Source of the DNA: Cadophora sp. MPI-SDFR-AT-0126 | Taxonomy: Eukaryota > Ascomycota > Leotiomycetes > Helotiales > Ploettnerulaceae | Length of the DNA stretch: 64,000 nucleotides | NCBI GenBank assembly: GCA_020747065.1 | Contig: JAGMVK010000012.1 | Span: 1 to 64,000, forward strand | Direction: 5' to 3' | Shown: one piece after another, positions 31,223 through 43,985 of the stretch | How the letters are laid out: every line of letters begins with the position of its first letter | Numbering within the stretch: the stretch's first letter is position 1 | Translations under genes and position numbers: made by a program | The notes under the pieces: generated by a model | The model's input: the letters and a program-made list of their open reading frames with translations, nothing else | Databases searched by the model: none | Told to the model about the DNA's origin: nothing

Positions 31223-32750
31223 TCAAGGGGGTGCTCTCCCCAAGCCCGAATTTGTGCCAACCCCCTCTATTGACTCTTGGAGGTCGAGACATTCAGTAAG
31301 AACTAGATGTCTGTTAACAGGGTGGAACAATTCTCCTCCTAGGTCCAGGGGATACGCACTCATAATTATCTGCTCTTCAGCAACTCCGTATTGGTAATCA
31401 ACCAAACCATGCTTCTCAACAGCATCACACATCCTGATCAAATCCTTGGCCATCTTGTTGATAAATTCTTGGGTCATGAAGCTTTGACCGCGCTGTAGCT
31501 GTTGCCCAGACTCCAGCATGTCCTTTTGTTTCTGAAAGATGCTGAGCCATGCCGTATTGAATTCGCCCCAAAGACGGATTCGATCGCTGTGGAGTGCAAC
31601 TTCGTCTACAGTAAGACCTTATCAGAAAACCATTAGTGGACAGGATCGAACAGAAGAAACAGAGAGCCTACCTAAATCCCCAACATGCCCCAAAAGCCAC
31701 TCAGATACTTCTAGAAGTGAAAGACTCGCTTCCCCTAAGCGCCCATTGATTATATTTTGAAAGATTTGTTTCAGTGCTGTCTGGTAAGCCGTATATGCTG
31801 CTTCCATCCCAGGGCCTTGTGCTGGGAACTCCTCCTCCTCCATGATTTCCGGGGCATTCTGCGTCATAGCACCCATATTCATGCTAGTGGGGTAACCTTG
31901 CTGAAGAAGAGGGGCGCTTCGGTCTGCAGGGCTCTGTTGGTGTTGTTGATAAACTGCAGAGGACCCCGAAGACGCATGATGTTGCAGCGTAGGCGGGCCT
32001 GGTGGATTGTTTTGTTCACTAGGAAAGTATGGTGCTGCAACATCTGATAGCATTTGCATTGCTGCAGGCTGCCGTGCCTGAAATTGCGAGGTCGAGTCGT
32101 ACACAGTATTTTGGGTGGCCTGTTGTCCAACATTGTACATGCTGATGTCCGGGGTATAGCCGCCAAAACTCTGCTGCTGCCTCTGGTCCTGAGTATAGCC
32201 TGGTTGATACTGGAGAGTGTTGGATGGCAACGAACCCGCAAAAGATGAAGCCGGCTCAGGGTAGTACCCGGAGTACGCAGATGCGCCTGCTGTTCCACGA
32301 CCCGTGGATGGCGAGGTATTTAGGGGCGCAGGTCGATATCGTTCAGTAGAGGAGCTCGAGAATCCTCGGCCCTGGCTCTGGTCTGCATTGAATCTAGGAT
32401 CTGACCCTTGATATGGCGGTTCATTTTGCCTTCTCCGGCGATTGTTATCATCCATGCCCCGCTCGAAGGCTGAAGTCGAGCCTGCTTGTAGGGGATCAAG
32501 TCGATGCGCCGCCACCGGCAGAGGAGCTGGTGTTGATTGAAGGAGTGCCAGTTTGCTGGTGTGATACTTGTCAAGCTCATGCTCCCTCGAGGGAGATAGT
32601 CGCGACGCGTCCAGATATTCTCTCGGAGGAGATTTCGACGAACAAGAGAAAGTGGGATTGGGTATGCTTTAACCCTGTTAACATTTCTTGGTTTTGCAGA
32701 TGGGAGAAGAACGCGACGGTGGACGTACCTGCGATTTCTAGACTGAGCGG
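31223..32750 (-). CDS. S/Q/P-rich fungal protein of unknown function
   Basis: Coding sequence continues upstream of the obvious methionine (32515): the same frame reads SPPREYLDASRLSPSREHEL and DKYHTSKLALLQSTPAP. An upstream exon probably ends at 32721 (GTACGT donor) near LAAQSRNR, so the start is open. The middle is low complexity in Q, S, P and Y. The C-terminal half is ordered and looks conserved: AYTAYQTALKQIFQNIINGR, LSLLEVSEWLLGHVGDL, then across an intron (donor at about 31671, acceptor before about 31618) LTVDEVALHSDRIRLWGEFN, WLSIFQKQKDMLESGQQLQR and FMTQEFINKMAKDLIRMCDA, with VDYQYGVAEEQI near the end. A last intron between about 31357 and 31307 may shorten the tail. The helical C-terminus plus disordered N-terminus resembles a transcriptional or scaffold regulator, but I recognise no named domain. 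Confidence 0.65.
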
Positions 32751-35700
32751 CCAAGAGGTAAGTAATATTCAGAGTTTTTTGTTACTTTGTTCGAGCTGCG
32801 CTCCTTAAATTCCACGGGATGACAAGATCGAGATGAGTGAATGGGGACCGAATTTGAATACACGACGAGGACGTGGTTCGTCTTAAAGCACGAAACAAAG
32901 TTACTGCTTAAGGAGCAAGGCTCGGATTTTGAGTGACGGAGAGCAATTTTGCGGGAAGAAGATAATATGAACAAAACGGTGAATACAAGCCCGACGTGTT
33001 GCTGGCAAGACTCCGTCACCCGCTGCTGGGTAAATCCTTGATACTCGGACAGGCAAGGTCCTTGCGGGGTGTCTGCTTCGTAGGGCAAACGGCACCAGTG
33101 TCAGGGTTTGGGCCGGACTTGACCAAATTGATGATGAATTGGCGGTGGTTGGTACAGCAGAAAGCGCTGCTCCTGCTGTGGTCCAGGCAAAGTGATCTGT
33201 CCCGAAGATTCTTACGGGCAAGGCGCGCACGCACGTCAACTTAGTCTTCTAGAAGCCGCGGTGGCCACGAGATCTGATGTAACCCGGTTTCAAAAAGGGT
33301 TTGTCTCAGTATTGAAGGGCAATCTATGGAGAAACAACCCGATGAAGAACTGGGTACAGGAATTGGTCGGTGCCCGAATGTGTTAAGATATCAGGAGGAT
33401 ATGGAGATCGGTCTTCTTGAAGTGACCGGGATGGCAGGGAAGATGGTGAAAGCCGCGCACAAGCGGGATGGGCATGAATCGAGACGCTTGAACGTAGAAA
33501 GTATACAGTCATGCGTGGACCGTGCCTCGAAATCTCGAACAAAAAGATGGGTGAGGTTGAGATAGAGTTGATGAAACTGGAGACAGAGTGCGTCGGTCGG
33601 AACGTCAAGAAGTCGTGCCCTGCCCTGTCTTGCTAGAACTGAGTCCGGCTGCCGACCTAGGTCGAGTCTGAACCGAAGAGAGCGGCACTAAGACGAACGT
33701 TTCTCGAAGGACGTGCAGACTGCATGCAGAAGCGCGGTGCAGTGAAGCGCTGAAGAGTTGCAGTGCTAATGCAGGCGTAGTTTCAGCAATCACGGGTGTT
33801 GTTGATGGTGATTTCGCCTTCTTGGTCGTGCGGTAGAAGAAGCCGCAAGCGGATGATGAGAGAGAAGTGCGATGGTGATATTCTGCTTGCTTGTGCTTGT
33901 GATTTGCTTTCCCGTGCTTGATATTGCTGCCTCTTGCTGCTGCTGCTGCTGCTGATGAGAAAGAAGTTCAAGCACGAACACTAACACACTAGTGGGGGTA
34001 GTGCAACTGAGGTGAGGTGATATATGCAGATCGGGTTAAAGGCTCTGTTAGCCGGCAGGGCTTTGACTCGAATCCAAGGCAGGCGCGCGGTGGTTGGTGG
34101 AAGAGGAGGGAAAGAGGCAAAAGAGCGATGGAGAAGAAAGATATGTGGCTGAGGTGGAAGGCGCCTTGCTTGCTTTGGCGATTTGTCTTGCAAGCCACGT
34201 GTAGAGTTAGTTGTGTTGTGTACCAAGTCCGTATGCTCGTTGTTGTAAAGTGGACTATGGCGAAGTAGTGGGGACCGGGTTGTGTTTTCTTGTCTGGTCT
34301 GGTCTTGTCTTGTCTTCTCTCGTGGGATGCGTTGACTTGTAAACCGGAATTGTAACAGAGACCAAAACGGCGTCGGGCTAATGACACTTTAATACCGGGT
34401 TGCAATACTGTGTTCAGCTCTGGCCCAGGTGCAGTAGTGATGAAGTAAAGTGAGGCAATGGCAATGATAGTGACGAGAGGACAGCCCGGGATGTCGGCTC
34501 TGCTGTACCCGAAAAATGAAGCAAAACTGGGTAAAATAAAAGGAAATGAAATGTTTGACCGAGGCGACAGCGAGATGACTCCGGATGTGCTTTCTCGTTC
34601 GTTGACAGGCTGGCAGCCGCTGGATGGCTGTGGCAGGGCGGGCAGTAGTCGTAAGGCGCAGGACTGCAGGTACCTGAAAACGGCACGCAAGGAGTCCCCA
34701 GCTATATTGCTCGCTTGGCTGGGGCAAAGAAGACTGACTGGCCTGACGAGTGGAGAGGGAAGGAAAAGGGTTCGGAGTGGACAGGACAGGATGCGATGAG
34801 CGACCGATAGATCTGCGTTGGTACGGCTGAAAAGGAGGAGAAATTCCCAGACACCTCAGACGCTTCACTCGATTCGACTCGACTAACGTTCTGGCGCTGC
34901 ACTAAACTGACTTGCTGCGGTGGGTCCCTTGACCTCCCTGGACTTTTTCTATCCTGGGTCCCGATGCTTCTGGTGGCTGCTAAGATCTGAATCCTCTAAT
35001 TGTCCAATTGAACTGCTTGGAATGTCCCGACTGTCGGCGGGCGGACTAATGCCAGGTACCAGCGTTGACGTTATTGACTGGGCGTGCCGACGTGACGCTA
35101 CTTTCGTACTGTATGCTGGATATGCTCTTTCTGACTTTCTGTACTTCCAGTTCAACTTATTCTACGCCAGGAGTGAAAGGGGATCACCAACTTCTGTGCG
35201 CGCGTGTGTTTGTGCGTCAAGAATGAGAGGTCTGAGGTTTGATGAGGTCTGTTCGAAATGATAACCTGCACGACGCTGTCAAGCCTCGAATCTGATCAGT
35301 GCTGTGATAGGGTGGGCAAGAGCGGAATGTTGCTCTTGCTTTAGTTAGGTAGACAGGTATGTGTGTACAGTCCAGAGGGTTGAGGTAGCGCTGCCCAAGT
35401 TCAAGTCCAAGGATACGAGTGATTAGGTTTGTTGAACGTTCCTGACGTTCTTGTTCGTCCGGAGATATTCGAAGATGATCCAAAGGATCCGGATAGGGTT
35501 GGAAAAGTAGCACGCGCCGGTACTGTATGCCGAAAATTGGCAGTTGTTGGCGGCCTGTAAGGTGCTGGGATACAGGTTTGAGTTTTAGGGTAGGGTCGGG
35601 ATGAAGCTTCCGGACTGCTGCTTTCTTCTTCTCTTCTTCTCATGCGCGACAGATGTACTGTACGGGATGATACGCCACGGCCAGTAAGGAGGTGACTTGC

Positions 35701-38700
35701 TAGCTGGCCCAAAGTAGAGAAGGTTGCGAGAGAGTCGACTGTGAAGCCGGCGAAGTGTTGTTGTAGATGCACCGAGTAGAATGACCTGAGGCCCGACTTA
35801 GGCGTAAGCTCCTGCAAATCCAAGACGGCAGAGTGTTGGGCAGGTAGACGATTGGGCTGGAAGCTATTTAGAGCTAAGAAGATCAGGGAGATCGCGGGGC
35901 GTCGTCTCTGATATCGCATGGAGATGTATATTATTGGAAACGACGCAACTTGTAAGGTCGTGAGTGAGCAAGCAGCGCAGGGTCCTGGCCCAACTGGGGC
36001 TGGACTCCGTGTTTACGGTGATCTGGTGCACTAGACCCCCCTTCCACTGCCTTCAAGAAAAGATCGCCGGATGAGGCGGTTGATTCTTGGGAAAGTGACA
36101 AGTGAAGCAGTTGAAAAGCTTGGTTTGGCGACAGATCGAATAGAAGAAGACGAGATTCGGAAAGCCTCAACCAGGAAAAAGACGACAAAACTGCAGGGAT
36201 ATCGGGAGCTTTGGGCCAGGGTACTGGGACAGGAACTGAGCTGCACTCAGTCGGGCTCGTGCGGAGAGACAAACAGAGCTTCAGCCACACATCCCGGCAT
36301 CCGGTCGGAAAAATAAAGAAATAAATAAATATCGCCAAAAGAAAAAAGGAATCCATCAGCTGAAACTAGTAGCAAAGAGAGGAGGATGATGGAGTTCTGA
36401 TAAGAGTGCGACGACAAGAAGCAATGTCTCGAATATTCGGCAGCGACAGGATGCGGCCTAGCAAAATAATAGTCGTCTGATATCGGAGTTATTGAAAGTG
36501 CATATTGTTGTCTGTCATACCTGGGGAAGAGAACGGAGGTGATAGTCCCTTCTGGGCAGAATCAGGTAGAGCCATTTGACATGCATAGTTTCCACTCTAC
36601 CTTGCTTTAATTTCCAGATCAGTGGTCAAAAATAAAGATATGATCGATCGTACCTTGCTTGGATTAAGGAATAAGAGGCGTCAACAATAGCTCGCTGATG
36701 GTTTGTCGGTAATTGACTTCCTGAAACCTTCAGAAAAGGAAGCGAAGCAGGAAGCTCGTCAACCAGGACCAGTCCCCCAAATACCCACGACCAAAGCAAA
36801 GCTGTTAATGGCCTGGTCTGACCTGGACTGATGAATTCCTCTTTCTCGCAATCTATCTAAGTTCGTTCCAGGCTGCTCGTCATCCCACTTGGGCAGCTAT
36901 TGAGGGCAATACAGTTAGCAACAACAGAGACACTCACTTGTGGAGGTACGGATTGTAGCGACGATACCAGCCACTCAGCCGCCCACAAGCTACGTACAGT
37001 ACGGTGCAGGTCCCTGAAGCATCACTGAAGAATCGACAGGCTTGCCGCCTGGTAATTGGCGTTGAACTCTATCCATGCGGTACGGTAAGTCATCTCCAGT
37101 AGTGCCTTCAGCGAAGCTGCTAAGCACTGCTGGCAAGCCATCATCAGGCTTCTCCTTTTGGGCTTCCACAGTAGCTTTGCCCCCTTGTTGGCGCTGGTGC
37201 AGTGCACTGCGGTGCAGTCGCCCAACTCGTCGTGGGGTGCTGTGGCGTGGTGTGGGTGTGGGTGTGGTGTGGTGCTGGTTTTTTTTTTCTCTTCTCTCAT
37301 CCATCGGAGAGAATGTCGAACCCTGATCCATGAGCAGTCGTCAAAATATACCTTGTCGATATATTTGCTGCATGAGCCGACAGACCATGCATCAGACCCC
37401 TGGCTGGAGGATCGCCGCCAGGCAGGGAAGGGCAGGGGAAGGGCAGGACAGGACCTGGAGAGCAGTGGGGCGGTGTGCTAAGCAGTGCTGCTCTACTCTG
37501 CTCTGCTCAACAAACAATTTACAGCGGCGCAACAATTTCCTAACCTTAAGGTACCGTAATTGCGCTGGCTGGGAATGTCACAATTGTATCAACTCACTCA
37601 CTTATTCACTCACTCAGTCACTCATCATATCCCATCTCCCGCGATGGAAGTGCAAGCAAGCAACCAAGCATAGTATAGCAAAGCAACGCCAGAACCGCAA
37701 CGACCTCCGATCACTCGGCTTCTACCCTTCCGGTCGTTTTCTGTCCGCCTGTTTGTGTGTCTGTCAGCCGCACCAGCAAGAGCAGCTCTTTCGATAGTTC
37801 CCAGGCTTTCGGGCTTGTGGCATTCTGACCAATCTCAAGCCCCAAATGGTCCGCCTCACCTCGTTCATGAACGCCTCATCGGGCATGACATGACTGGACT
37901 GAACTGGACTGGATCGCAGGGACAAAAATAACAGGTGCAGCAAGGAGAAAAACGTAACCGCGGCAATTGCGAACATCGTGGGAATGTTTCTTGTTTTACT
38001 TCTGCCACGAAAGCCTCCATATTACACTGCACTGACTGCGCGGCACGGGATATTTGCTCGGACGCCTGGAATGAATATCAAATCGCAACAACAGGACCAA
38101 CCAAGAAATGGGTATTGAGGAGAAAGCATCGACAACAAACAAAATCGGGTCTCGAAATGCTCGCAAATCCGCATCATTTCGGATCGCCAGTCGAAACGTC
38201 CCAATAGAGCCGTTGAGCATCGACGAGCACCAAGGTTAGATTTGGACGTTGCGTTGCATCAGCCTCGTTGGGGCGCACCGAAGATCTCGGATCATCCATC
38301 GTCATCAGAACTAAAGTAACATCGGGATGTAGCCCATGCAAGCTCGACAAATCTTCAGCGCATTATCCAAAGGTGAAGGGGAAGACCTTGAAATTCCACG
38401 TGAACCTCAGATCCCAAGGATTAGTTCAGAGAGATCATCAACATCACATCCTGTCACGGAAGATTAAATTCGATCTTAACCCTCCCTCGCCTGACATTTG
38501 CACGAGGCTACACCAGCCTCATTCCTTAACTTGGAGGTAGATGTCAAGTTTTGATTTCAAATTACATCCTTCCACGACGTGCTTCCAACCCAGCTTTTTG
38601 CATGACGGCAACACACAGAACGCAATGCACTCCTCGGCACTCGCAAGATGTTCCTAAAAGAGATATTAAATTACCAACAGCCCAAGTAAAGAAATGCCCA

Positions 38701-39748
38701 ACATGGGGCCATGTCCGAATCGACACTAAGCCTTGCCGACATCCATCATTCTTCGAATTCTTCATCGCATCCACTGAAAAATCCAGGAGCCCCCTCCCAA
38801 GTGTCTCGAGTAAGTAACAGGATAGCCCTGCCTCACTTCATTTCTGGAAGGATCCGAGAAGATATCCAAATCATTTCTCCGATGCATGAACGCTAAAGAG
38901 AGCAGGTGCGTGCTTCAATCTTGAAACAAATTCCATCTCTTTTCTTTCCTTCTAGAACGTTTCAAATTCGCACCGTTAGAACCGTGATCCTCGCATCGAT
39001 CCATGGACGGCTCGGCTTGCGGGTTGGAGTCCAGACAGGGTTAGATACGCATGATTCAGGATTCATCAAATGAACCTACCGAAAGCCTTCTTATGGGAAT
39101 ACGCTGCCGTTAGTAGTGTTTCAAAATCTGGTTAGGCACTCAGCTCGCGAATAATAGTAACAACAGCAACATCTTACCAATTCGGCCTAGGATCACAGAT
39201 TTGGCATAATTCATGCGCCTTGTTCGTCAACTGGACCTTCCAACGGCGAATTGTAATCTCTAGGACGAAATTTCGGGCATGCATTTGCCTTCAGCTGACG
39301 CGGAATGAGAAATGTGTTCATGCTCAAACGGCGAGACCGAGTCATTTGATGAATGCAATTTCCGTGGTACGAGATACCCTAGGCAGTCGGAACAAGAGGC
39401 TGGGACGAGGAAGAAGAGATGGTGAGCAAATAAGTAAAACCAGCCGCAGTCTGGAAGAGGCAATTTGTTACGTTCAGCCCTGGAACTCAAATGAAGGTGG
39501 AGGACTTTCTCTACCGGATTACAAAAATAGCAAGCTGTTGAGGAGATGATGAGAACGTAAGAAGAAAGAGCTGACTCGAACGGGGAAAGTTCAACGCCGT
39601 GGTATATTTTTTGTCATGGAGAGAGATCTTCATACTACCGACCATTTGGCCAGTGTCTCGAAACACAGCTCCTCTGTTGTCCCATAATCCATTGCATACC
39701 GGCCGTAATATCGTGTATGGCTTTAAATACATTCCAGTAGCCTCCAAC
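32751..39748. other. About 7 kb without a credible gene
   Basis: Six-frame reading shows only uncorroborated frames; the longest are 33989-34690, 35401-35919 and 35931-36356, all minus. They are rich in Ser/Arg/Leu/Pro, overlap one another and lack motifs or splice-consistent neighbours. Local features are GCT triplets at about 33937-33954, TTC/CTT runs at about 35621-35640, AAAT repeats at 36312-36332, a GTGTGG-rich tract at 37243-37275 and ACTC repeats at 37591-37626. The region lies upstream of the S/Q-rich gene and downstream of CNB1, so it may include a very long promoter or 5' UTR. Confidence 0.5.
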
Positions 39749-40532
39749 TCAAAATTGATCTGTATATGTCAGCCAGAGCAATATCACAGTCTCCCCAACC
39801 GCCAAGGTCCGAGTATCAAACTCACCTAAAGTCATGCTCATGCTAACATCCGTATTCTCTACCATGCGCGTAAACTCCTCGAAACTGATCTTCCCATCTC
39901 GATCCAGATCGGCCTCCATGATCGTCTTGTCCACAATCTGCTGCAGCTGCTGATCCTTCAAATTGCTGCCCACCATCATCTTAAGCACGATGAAAAGCTC
40001 GCCGTTGCTGATGAAGCCATCGCGGTCGATATCGTAGACCTTGAATGCGAACCGCAGCTTCTGCTCCTTATTGCCCTTGCTGGAGAAGGCGCTGAGCCCT
40101 GAGACGAATTCCTGGAAATCTACGTCTCCGCCTCCGTCCTCATCGAAGATGGCTATCATTCTGTGTATTTATTGTTAGAATCGTGTCCCGTCTACTAACC
40201 CCACTCCCTGCGTTGGGAATATACTGCTGACCTGGTTGCGAGAGGGTTCGAAGAGATCTGGGGAAGGCTGAGGAACTCGTCGCGCTCGATCGTGCCGGAG
40301 TTGTCCTAAAGACCAGTCTTGTGTCAGCTCTGGCAGCAGAATATCAATGAGGATGTATGCTCTGCACCGCGCACCTTATCCAGCTTCATGAATCTCTTTC
40401 GTATTCTCTCGACCTCATCTCGATCAACTGCAGGGCAGAATTAGCTTGCTGGCTCCGATGAGTGTCGTAGGTGTTCATACAGTTTGAGCCTTGCACAATG
40501 TTCTCCAACATTGCGCTGCTGGCGTTACCCAT
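39749..40532 (-). CDS. CNB1: Calcineurin regulatory subunit B
   Basis: The gene starts at [17 protein letters not shown] (40532), a myristoylation-type N-terminus, and has several short introns. Four EF-hands are visible: [37 protein letters not shown] and [14 protein letters not shown] final intron (donor GTGAGT just after SMSMTL, acceptor at about 39760) gives the normal ending SMSMTLDQF with stop at 39749. Reading through gives an unlikely longer tail. The protein binds calcium and activates the calcineurin A phosphatase in stress, cell-wall and virulence signalling of fungi. The mature length of about 174 residues is typical. Confidence 0.95.
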
Positions 40533-41686
40533 CTTGAATGATGTGAAATGGTGGTGCGGGGTGGAGGGGTAGAGGCTGTGGGGTTCTGAGGTCGAGGTCG
40601 ATGGAGAGCCTCGACTCAAAGGCTCCAGCTGCACCGCGCTAATCTGGGCCCAGGTCATGTGGTTATATTGATCGAACAATTATGGCAACTATCATTTGCT
40701 GACGCTTCTTTTTAAAAGTTCCTGTTGTTAAAAACTCGTATGAGGGTTTGATATTGTAACTCTACACTACACGGCATTCTCTTAAAAAAATGGCAATGAG
40801 ATTATTGGAATGTTGATTCTTGGCAATAAGAATCAATACTTGCAGAGTGCTTGAGAGTCGGACGAGAACAAATATATAGATCACTCAATTTTGTCGCATC
40901 TATGAGTAGTATTGTAAAATCCTACTTGTTAGTAAGTGTAGCGTCATGTTTTGTTCTGTTTGGTATTTACTATACCCACTGACATTCCGTTTCCGTCGTG
41001 ATCAAGCCTGCGACAGACCAAGCTTGAACTCAACTAAAAAGGCTACGCCCAGAGATTGCATGCATCATATGAAAATAGCAAGTGAATCATAGCTAGGCCA
41101 TATTTAACATATGCACTGGAAGTACACAATTCTTACCATGAAAAGCTTATGCAGTTGGGCAACTTAGAGAGTGCCTCGACTCGTAGAATCACTGCTTGCC
41201 CGCGGGATGGGGTGAACTGTGTTTTTTAAAGTATATCCTCACAAACCAAAAACTTGGATGCCGAGAGTGAAACTGGCGATGAACGCATAGTCGGCTCTCA
41301 TATGTCACATATGATTTCATTGCCATGTACAATTATCGATTGATAAGAAAATCGCCCCCTATCTCCTCAGCCGGGCGGATTTTGATATTCGCTTAAGAGC
41401 TAGTGTCAGGCTCGTTGTATCTAATTGGCCAACTGTTCTGCGTAGGCCGAACCCCCGTCATCATTCGAAAATTCTGCTCAACGACACCTGGTCGCAATTC
41501 GCGACTTTTGTCCATCAAAAGCACATCCCCAACGCGTCGAGATGTTCTAAATTTTGGAGTTCCATCACAACATGACATCCACTTTACGGTGTCGAATTTT
41601 CAGCGTGAAAAAGTCGCGATCGCAGCCTCAGATCGCACCACCTGACCTCACCACGCACTGCTCAACACGCAACACACCACAACAAT
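40533..41686. promoter_or_regulatory. Divergent intergenic region, CNB1 and EPL1
   Basis: An AT-rich stretch of 1.15 kb with no gene. It holds the promoters of both neighbours. Confidence 0.45.
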
Positions 41687-43535
41687 ATGGCTCCTAATAA
41701 AAACCCTGGCCGGAGAGAGGTTCGTCAAAGGAAGCTCGCGAAGACGACTCCTCAACATGTCTTCAGAGAAGATGAATTCGACGCCGAAGATTACAGTTCA
41801 CTTTTGAATGTCTATCAAGGTGGTCCCTCTGGTGTGGAGGCGGCCGAAGAGAAAGTAAGTCACGTTTATATCATATGATTTCGCCACATGACAAGTCTCC
41901 GTGTCCATGTGATAAATCCAAATGCTGACTCGTCTCAAGGAATACCATTTGCAAGCTGCACTGAGAACCACAACCAGTGCAACTGCCAAAGAGGTCGAAG
42001 AGATTCCAGCGCCTCCGGCTGAAGAAGGAAAAGACATCGATTATGATGCCCTCTACAGCCTAGAATACCGTAAACCCGCCACTTACATCCGTACATCCCA
42101 AACCGTCGAAGAATGCACTGGTGTCCAGTATAACATGACCACAGAAGATGATGTCTTTCTGAAAGCATACAACCAGAAGAAGCCTCAAGCGGCGAAGTGC
42201 ACGGAGGATGATTTCGAGAAATTGATGGAGATCTTCGAGGATAAACATGACTCCGAGATTCCCTTTGCATCAGTAGATGGTACCATCTTACCCTTCGAAG
42301 ATCATAAGTCTCTTATCGCCCAGCGATTCCCAGGACGGAATCTTACCTTTGCAAAAGACGTTTTCGAGTACTGGAAGAGTCGTAGACAAGCCTCGGACAA
42401 CCATCCGCTGCAACCAAAACTCAAGGAGGAAGTCGACCAAAACAAAGATGATGCTGATCCATATGTCTGCTTCAGACGTCGGGATGTTCGACAGACTAGG
42501 AAAACGAGAGCTCGCGACACACAGAGTGTAGAAAAGCTGAAGAGGCTGAGAAGGGAATTGGAGGCAGCCAATGAGATAGTCGTACTCGCGTATGATAGAG
42601 AGGTCATGAAGCAGCAATTTGTGCAGCTTGAAAAGACAATCTTCTTGGAACGAGCCAAAGTCAAAGAGGCCAAGGTCAGACTTGGTATCAAGACTGATGA
42701 TGATGATCTGCTCATTAACCAACGAGTACGTTGCCTCCACGCCAAGTCCTTGACACAGCTAACAGAACCTCAGCCACAGAAGAGAAAGATTGCAGACTTT
42801 GCTCAACCTCCTCGCTTGCCTGGATCGCAGATGCGCTTCCAAGGCAGACCAGATGGCAAAGCTCTTGAAGCTGACCTCATTTTGCTGAGTGACATAATGG
42901 CCCAGAAGGAGAATGCCCTCCAGATAGAGATTGAAGAGAAAGCCCAGCAACACCGCAAATGGAATCTGGGTCATGTTGATCTGACTCGAGAGCCACTGTC
43001 ACCAGTCCATGGTCAAGGTTCCGAAATGGGTTTCCGACCTGCAACAGCGCAGTATCAATATCTGATGACGCCTCCATCTTCTGTAACATCAGAGTCCTTC
43101 GACCACCCCTCTCCAACACAAGAAAAGCCAGAGCCCTTCTCATTCAGATATGGTTCTCCTCCGGAAGAAGACGAGCCTCGTGGACAGCCAGCTTATCGAA
43201 GAAGAATCGGTAGAGGGGGCCGACTCTGGATTGATCGTAGAGGAATGACTGCTCCACAGAAGGTGGTGGATACAGAATTGTCAGATCGCTGGAAGTATGA
43301 CCAAGATGACGATGATGACCAACCGGTGTATGAGGTAGATCCTTATGACACCAAGGCTCTTCGTTTTCGCGCAACCATCCCGTTTCCCGCTCATCTGAAC
43401 CCACAGAATCAGCGTTCTCGACAAGACGAGAGATCGATCCAGCAAGCCAGAACTACCAGCGCCGCTCCGGCAAACCGAGCTGTTACGGTTGGACAACAAA
43501 TAGCTGCGCAACCACAATCCCAAGCGCCCACTTGA
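41687..43535 (+). CDS. EPL1: Enhancer of polycomb-like protein 1 (NuA4 complex)
   Basis: Two exons, 41687-41854 and 41940-43535, separated by an 85-nt phase-0 intron (GTAAGT..AAG). The protein has about 587 residues. The N-terminal EPcA region starts MAPNKNPGRREVRQRKLAKT and continues with QHVFREDEF, IPAPPAEEGKDIDYDALYSL, TTEDDVFLKAYNQKK, LMEIFEDKHDSEIPFASVD and FAKDVFEYWKSRRQ. A basic coiled-coil region follows (RETRARD-type block and VEKLKRLRRELEAANEI), and the C-terminus is Q/P-rich. Epl1 ties the Esa1 acetyltransferase, Yng2 and Eaf6 to NuA4 and nucleosomes, enabling H4/H2A acetylation. The length is normal for Pezizomycotina. Confidence 0.95.
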
Positions 43536-43985
43536 AGCTCTTGAAGGAGGAAATTTCTCCCAGCTCCTCACACACCCCTCACACCACAAGCGTGCTTGTC
43601 GAATATTATGTATATCATGGTTCTTTGCAGGGCATCACTTACAGATGCTCCTTTGTGATTTGAAGGCGTTGTCCACGGAAATGGGCCAGCGCAAACTTGT
43701 CGGAATAGAGAGCCGTTACTGCCTCTGACTCCCAGAGGCCGGGAGGTGAACGGTTGACCTGATGTAACTTTAGCACTGCTCACACGAGCTGAACCAAAAT
43801 ACAAATAAGAAACCTCCTCAATACGTACTTGATCGTGCCCAATCCTACTTCTCATTTCCCATCTGCCCTCCCATTCCGTTGCCTAGACATGAACCCCAAC
43901 TCAAATCAAATGCCGCTAGTCTGGCTTGATACTTGTATCGACACCGTCGCTTGCGAAGACACAGCTTGGTAGTGTTGACCATCCA
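43536..43985. other. Convergent spacer between EPL1 and RKM4-like stops
   Basis: 450 bp with no supported gene; the minus frame at 43568-43855 is uncorroborated. Confidence 0.4.

Noticed and set aside
34021..34080. Possible tRNA T-arm-like CTCGAATCC sequence
   Set aside because: No matching acceptor stem, D arm or anticodon arm could be formed; no tRNA was found anywhere by eye.
33989..34690. Minus-strand frame of 233 codons in the gene-poor region
   Set aside because: Composition is irregular, with no motif, no splice-consistent extension and several overlapping frames of similar quality.
35401..36356. Two further minus-strand frames (172 and 141 codons)
   Set aside because: Ser/Arg/Leu-rich without family features; they look like chance open frames in GC-balanced noncoding DNA.
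42288..42745. Antisense frames of about 150 codons within EPL1
   Set aside because: Fully opposite a well-supported EPL1 exon.
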